Positions 60,384 to 64,000 of a stretch of DNA of 64,000 nucleotides are shown one piece after another. How positions within the stretch are numbered: position 1 is the stretch's first letter; each line of letters opens with the position of its first letter. The notes beneath the pieces were generated by a model that was given only the letters and a program-made list of their open reading frames with translations, was not told where the DNA came from and did not search any database. The DNA is from Anthopleura xanthogrammica (lineage: Eukaryota > Cnidaria > Anthozoa > Actiniaria > Actiniidae), in assembly GCA_964019055.1 (NCBI GenBank), contig OZ025210.1, forward strand, positions 9,828,992 through 9,892,991. Direction: 5' to 3'. The translations under genes were made by a program, and so were the position numbers.

Positions 60384-60809
60384 AATTTTGAAACGTTCGG
60401 ACGACCATATTGTAATATGAATTGACAATACATGTTTAGAAGATCTAATGTAAAATGTCTAACTCTTACCTATACTAGATCAATTCTTCTTTATTTTATC
60501 CGAGACTGGTTGAAAGTTTCTCGTTATTCTACGCGATTCCCGAAGAATAAAAACCAGTTGATCGACTGCAGAGACTTTCCCGTGCTTGAGTAAACATAAC
60601 GATTATGCAAATTCGTATGAGTAGTAAGGTTCGCACAGTACGACCCCGGTTGTTGAGGCTTTTGCGGGGCTTTGTGAGGCTTTCCTATTGTTTCAGGTTG
60701 TCATGGTGACCCAGTGACGTAATATGTTCGTTATTATTCATGACTGTACTATTGTTGGACAAGTCTTTTGTTTTGGGATTCGATTTATAGATCGCGGGGA
60801 TTTTGAATT

Positions 60810-61550
60810 TTGAGTAAAGCTTTCACTGAACACCATTTATATGAGTCGCAAAAAATACATCTTTCGAAAACTGAGCTAGCAAGAATTAGAATATTTTTTC
60901 TTGGAAAAGACCATTTGCTGTATTCAGCTCTAGCGGTCATAGGGATCATTATGGAATTAAGAAGTGGTCGTGTCCTCAGTTTTGATTCTGAAATCATACA
61001 AGAACTGAAAACCTTATTTAGATTGTTATTTTATCACATGGGTGAACGACTAGGCATCGATGTAAATCTGTGCGAATTCCGAATAATCCATGGAAGAAGA
61101 CCGAACTTGATTGAATTGCTTTCCTTGAGAGCAAATAAAGAATCCTGGCACACCATATTTTACAAAGTATGGGATCGTATGCAAGTAGAACTCCCTCCTG
61201 AGAAAGTACTTCACTTTATTCCCCACGTTTTACTTCAAGAGTATACCATACAGCCAGAACATCCTCTGTATTCTGCGCCCCATGCAGTACTGACCAAGTA
61301 CATTCGAGATCTTTATGAGAATCACAGCTGTGAGAGAATGATTGATTAAATGTGTGAAGAACACAGGATTAATGAACAGGCCTCGGTAGTACGCAACAGA
61401 AAATTGTATCTGAATCAGATCGCCTCAAGTTTAATCGGGCAGTGGTTTTTCCTACCAGATGGTACCTTCACCAAAATAATACCCTGGGAAAAGATGTTGA
61501 AGTCTGCAAGAAATGGATGCTGTTTCTTCTCTGAGAAAAATGGTGGCTAA
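60810..61550 (+). pseudogene. Unrecognised ORF pair, same frame, separated by one stop
   Basis: 179 codons from 60810 (no ATG at the start, so probably an exon or fragment) end at a TAA at 61347, followed directly by an ATG and 66 more codons in the same frame. The first part is soluble and helix-rich (ALAVIGIIMELRSGRVL, HGRRPNLIELLSLR, LPPEKVLHFIPHVLLQEY); the second has GQWFFLPDGTF. Composition is protein-like rather than AT-random. A single nonsense change in one longer gene fits, or two adjacent genes. No family recognised. Confidence 0.35.
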
Positions 61551-61559
61551 ACAGTAGTG

Positions 61560-63665
61560 AAACTACCTTATACCTACTTTACTATGATTCCTACCTACGA
61601 GTACAAGATCCTTGAAACGGGACAAAAGTTTAGCAGTCGCGAAACTAATGCGCGTAAAGCTCTGTTACTTCACAAGAAATGCACTGAGAAACACTAATGG
61701 TTCTAATACTTTACAAGAAATAGTTTGTGTAGTTTTTTTTGTTTGTTGTATGCCAAGATTTATTCATTTTTGTTCTCAATAAAATCCATTCAATCTGTCT
61801 TGTGCTTTCAAATAACTGTCGTCAAGACCAGACTATTGTCTACAAAACAATACGATTAATGACTCATAAACAACAAACAATGACAACTGCAAGTTACATG
61901 CAGCTAATTATTCAAATACGAAGGAAAGCGTTTGAAGTATAAAACCTTTATTCATCATTTAACGGCAGTAATAGCAACCATTTTTATTATTCTAAGGGTA
62001 TGAACTAGTGCTCGTACTTATAAGGGGAACGGTTCATCTTTACTCGTACTGAATGACACACTTTTTCCATACTGTTTAGTCGGATTGCCTTCTAAATAGT
62101 TTTTCAGTTCAAGATGCGGTCGTTTTCGACGTTTGGGAAGTGAATCAGGTGGGGTCAATAGATGTAGGAGTCTGTTGCATTTGTGGTTCAGTGGAGAGTA
62201 ACAGAGGAGAGGTTGTGATAGGTGATGATGCGGGTGGAGGAAGAAAGTTAGATGGTTCATCATGTAGCGGTGAAATGGCAAACATCGCGACCAGCATTTC
62301 TGTCTGGCATAGGATAAGGAAAAAGTCTTGCAAACATGCAGAGGCTGGTTTTCTAGCAGAACAGAAATTGTCATCAAAATGACAATAGTTTGATTCAAAA
62401 GCACTGGTACGTGGAGGAGGGGGAGGCGTTACTAAATTATCACTGCAGAACTAACAAGAACCACTGATAAATCGCAAGAAAATCTCGCCGAATTGCGGAC
62501 GAACCATGGCTCAAATTAAAAGTTAACTTTAAATATAAAATAAACTCTGAGTTTAGCCTTCTCTGTACGAATTCTCACATGCCTGACAGGAGCGATTTTG
62601 TAGACTTTAGAAACGATTGATAAATAATAATGATCTCACAACGTTCTCATATATTTATTATTCTTTTTCCTGCTTTGGAATTATCAGCGACAATTGTAAT
62701 TTTAGAACTGAGTTTGTTCAAAACGATATTGATAAAATGATAAGAGTATAATAAAAATTTCATCGGTGCCTATCGCCTGGTGCCTTGCTGAAAACATTGT
62801 GCCGGACACACAAGCTCTATAATTGCAAAGTCAATCATCATATTAGCTAGCTCGATCTGATATCTTATTCATAACAGAAGTGTATGATTGAGATTGAATA
62901 TTCATGAAATCAATTTTCAGTCTACGGAATGATATTCATAGCCCATCAGTAGGCTTCGGTTTTTATCCAAGCAATATCACACTCTTTGGCAGTAAGTGTC
63001 TATGGTGAAATTTTTAGCTTTTCTTCAACATTTTGAATAAGAGTCATAAATAAACTGTACAAATAATGAATAAAATCTTTAGTACAAAACCATATTATGA
63101 CCAGAATGTAGGCATATTGAACAGTGATACTAGCGCGGTACTATTAGTGCCAAATCGGCCTTAGTACCTGTAAATCGGAAAACTCTAATGAAAAACAATA
63201 GAATAGAGGATTTTAATCGATAAGTAGAGATTCAAATCTGTGATGTCATAGGTGGCTTTATGCAGTGAGTGTATTTGTTGCGGCGGATTTAATTATTTTT
63301 ATTCCTTATTACCATACAATGACAGGCAAGTGGTGAGCTATTATTTTCGAGGTGGCTTCGGGCAAGTCCAGACCAGGCTATCGTATACAAGACAATGGAA
63401 ACAGTTGAGTTGGAAAAAACAACAAATCAAATCGACCGACCTTCTCCTTTATTATCCTTTCTATTATTAACTTATGGTGGTCTGAACGAGCTTTAAGGTA
63501 TTTTTCTGTGATATGACCATGCGCAGGAGTTATACTGATTATATCCTAGTAGATTCTTGGACAAATCCCACACGGAGAAGGGATGCTAACAGACCGCATT
63601 AGGGGAAGATTTTGTATTGCCTGTCATCATAGCTCAGTAGATAGAGTGAAAGACTTACACGATAA
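61560..63665. other. Intergenic stretch
   Basis: A minus-strand region at 62018-62404 has two overlapping open frames, one Pro/Ser-rich and one with a basic PKRRKRP motif, possibly a terminal exon; neither is convincing. 63626 tagctcagtagatagag resembles a tRNA D-arm but lacks the rest of a tRNA. Confidence 0.4.
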
Positions 63666-63673
63666 CGAAAACT

Positions 63674-64000
63674 ATGGCTACTTTATTGAAGTTAGGCACT
63701 CGGGGTTATTATGCTACGGTCAACGAATTTCAAGGACAGATAAGAGTGCATATCCGCAAGTATAATGATGGATTGGAGAAAGGAAAAGTTCCAACAGTCT
63801 ATGGAGTGGCTCTTTCTGTGGATGAATTCGAAGAATTGAAAAACGTCTTTGGGGACTTGAGCGAAATGGTCAGCACCATACCAGCCATTTGTTCGATGAC
63901 CACCCTTCCAGGAGATGAAATGAAACCGATACCAAGTAACAAGGAAAAGCAACAAGAGTCCTCTGTACTGACCGAAGTGATGCACAAGCACAAAGACATT
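63674..64000 (+). CDS. PC4/SUB1-like transcriptional coactivator domain (partial, runs off the window)
   Basis: ATG at 63674, preceded in frame by a TGA; open to the window end (109 codons so far). MATLLKLGTRGYYATVNEF, then QIRVHIRKYNDG, KVPTVYGVALSVDEFEEL matches the PC4 (p15) single-stranded-DNA-binding fold: strand with LG-x-R-x-Y, strand V-x-I-R-x-Y, P-T-x-x-G-V-x-L and a final helix. Beyond it a Ser/Glu/Lys-rich segment begins. PC4 proteins bind ssDNA and assist RNA polymerase II. In invertebrates, PC4-like domains also occur in mobile-element or orphan genes, so whether this is the host SUB1 gene or such a relative cannot be told from the fragment. Confidence 0.65.
   Translation, partial: MATLLKLGTRGYYATVNEFQGQIRVHIRKYNDGLEKGKVPTVYGVALSVDEFEELKNVFGDLSEMVSTIPAICSMTTLPGDEMKPIPSNKEKQQESSVLTEVMHKHKDI

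Noticed and set aside
63626..63700. tRNA-like D-arm (tagctcagtagatagag)
   Set aside because: No B-box, acceptor stem or anticodon arm follows.
1..64000. CRISPR arrays, prokaryotic defence operons or viral genomes
   Set aside because: No direct-repeat/spacer structure, no operon-like gene packing and no viral hallmark genes were seen.

Overview
The window looks like nuclear DNA of an animal, most probably an anthozoan cnidarian (stony coral or sea anemone). It is AT-rich, genes have GT-AG introns, and gene-poor stretches are packed with small foldback transposons, microsatellites and long poly-G/poly-C tracts. Its recognisable genes belong to families I know to be expanded in cnidarians: TPR-CHAT (TTC28-like) proteins, RING/zf-TRAF/coiled-coil/MATH (TRAF-like) proteins, and Penelope-like elements with a GIY-YIG endonuclease. 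The assignment is inferred from gene content; no marker gene proves it.

Layout. 1-15.7 kb is a recent, nearly identical tandem triplication of a 5.2 kb unit holding the 3' half of a TPR-CHAT gene on the minus strand. The third copy runs on into the complete gene (start at 17444, three exons, 1231 aa). The first two copies have lost most TPRs, but the duplication junction supplies an in-frame ATG, so each could encode a 663-aa short version (3 TPRs plus an intact CHAT protease-like domain). 17.6-18.8 kb, just upstream of the full gene, is a 38-bp satellite with higher-order structure. 19.7-22.7 kb has two diverged copies of an unknown terminal exon flanking a decayed Penelope-like element, whose inverted terminal repeats each carry a hammerhead-ribozyme fold. 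24.8-26.4 kb has a HicA-like domain exon, a nested pair of foldback elements and a small secreted arginine-rich peptide.

32-51.4 kb is a cluster of four TRAF-like genes or fragments on the minus strand (called A, B, C and D here). A encodes RING, zf-TRAF, coiled coil and MATH. B has RING, zf-TRAF and a decaying coiled coil without MATH. C and D have coiled coil and MATH followed by a hydrophobic C-terminal tail, but lack the RING exons. Many MITE-like inverted repeats lie between them. 52.0-53.7 kb is a TIR-bounded element without a recognised gene. 55.1-55.4 kb is a second Penelope-like fragment. 56.8-59.4 kb is a DNA transposon with 3-bp target duplications and an intact 678-aa transposase-like gene. 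The last 4 kb hold an unrecognised ORF pair and, at the right edge, the start of a PC4-like (SUB1) coactivator gene.

Functionally, the two main clusters (CHAT protease-like and TRAF-like) are both families tied to cell-death or immune signalling elsewhere. Both show recent copy-number turnover here, as expected of an innate-immunity accessory region. No prokaryotic operon, CRISPR array or rRNA gene was seen.
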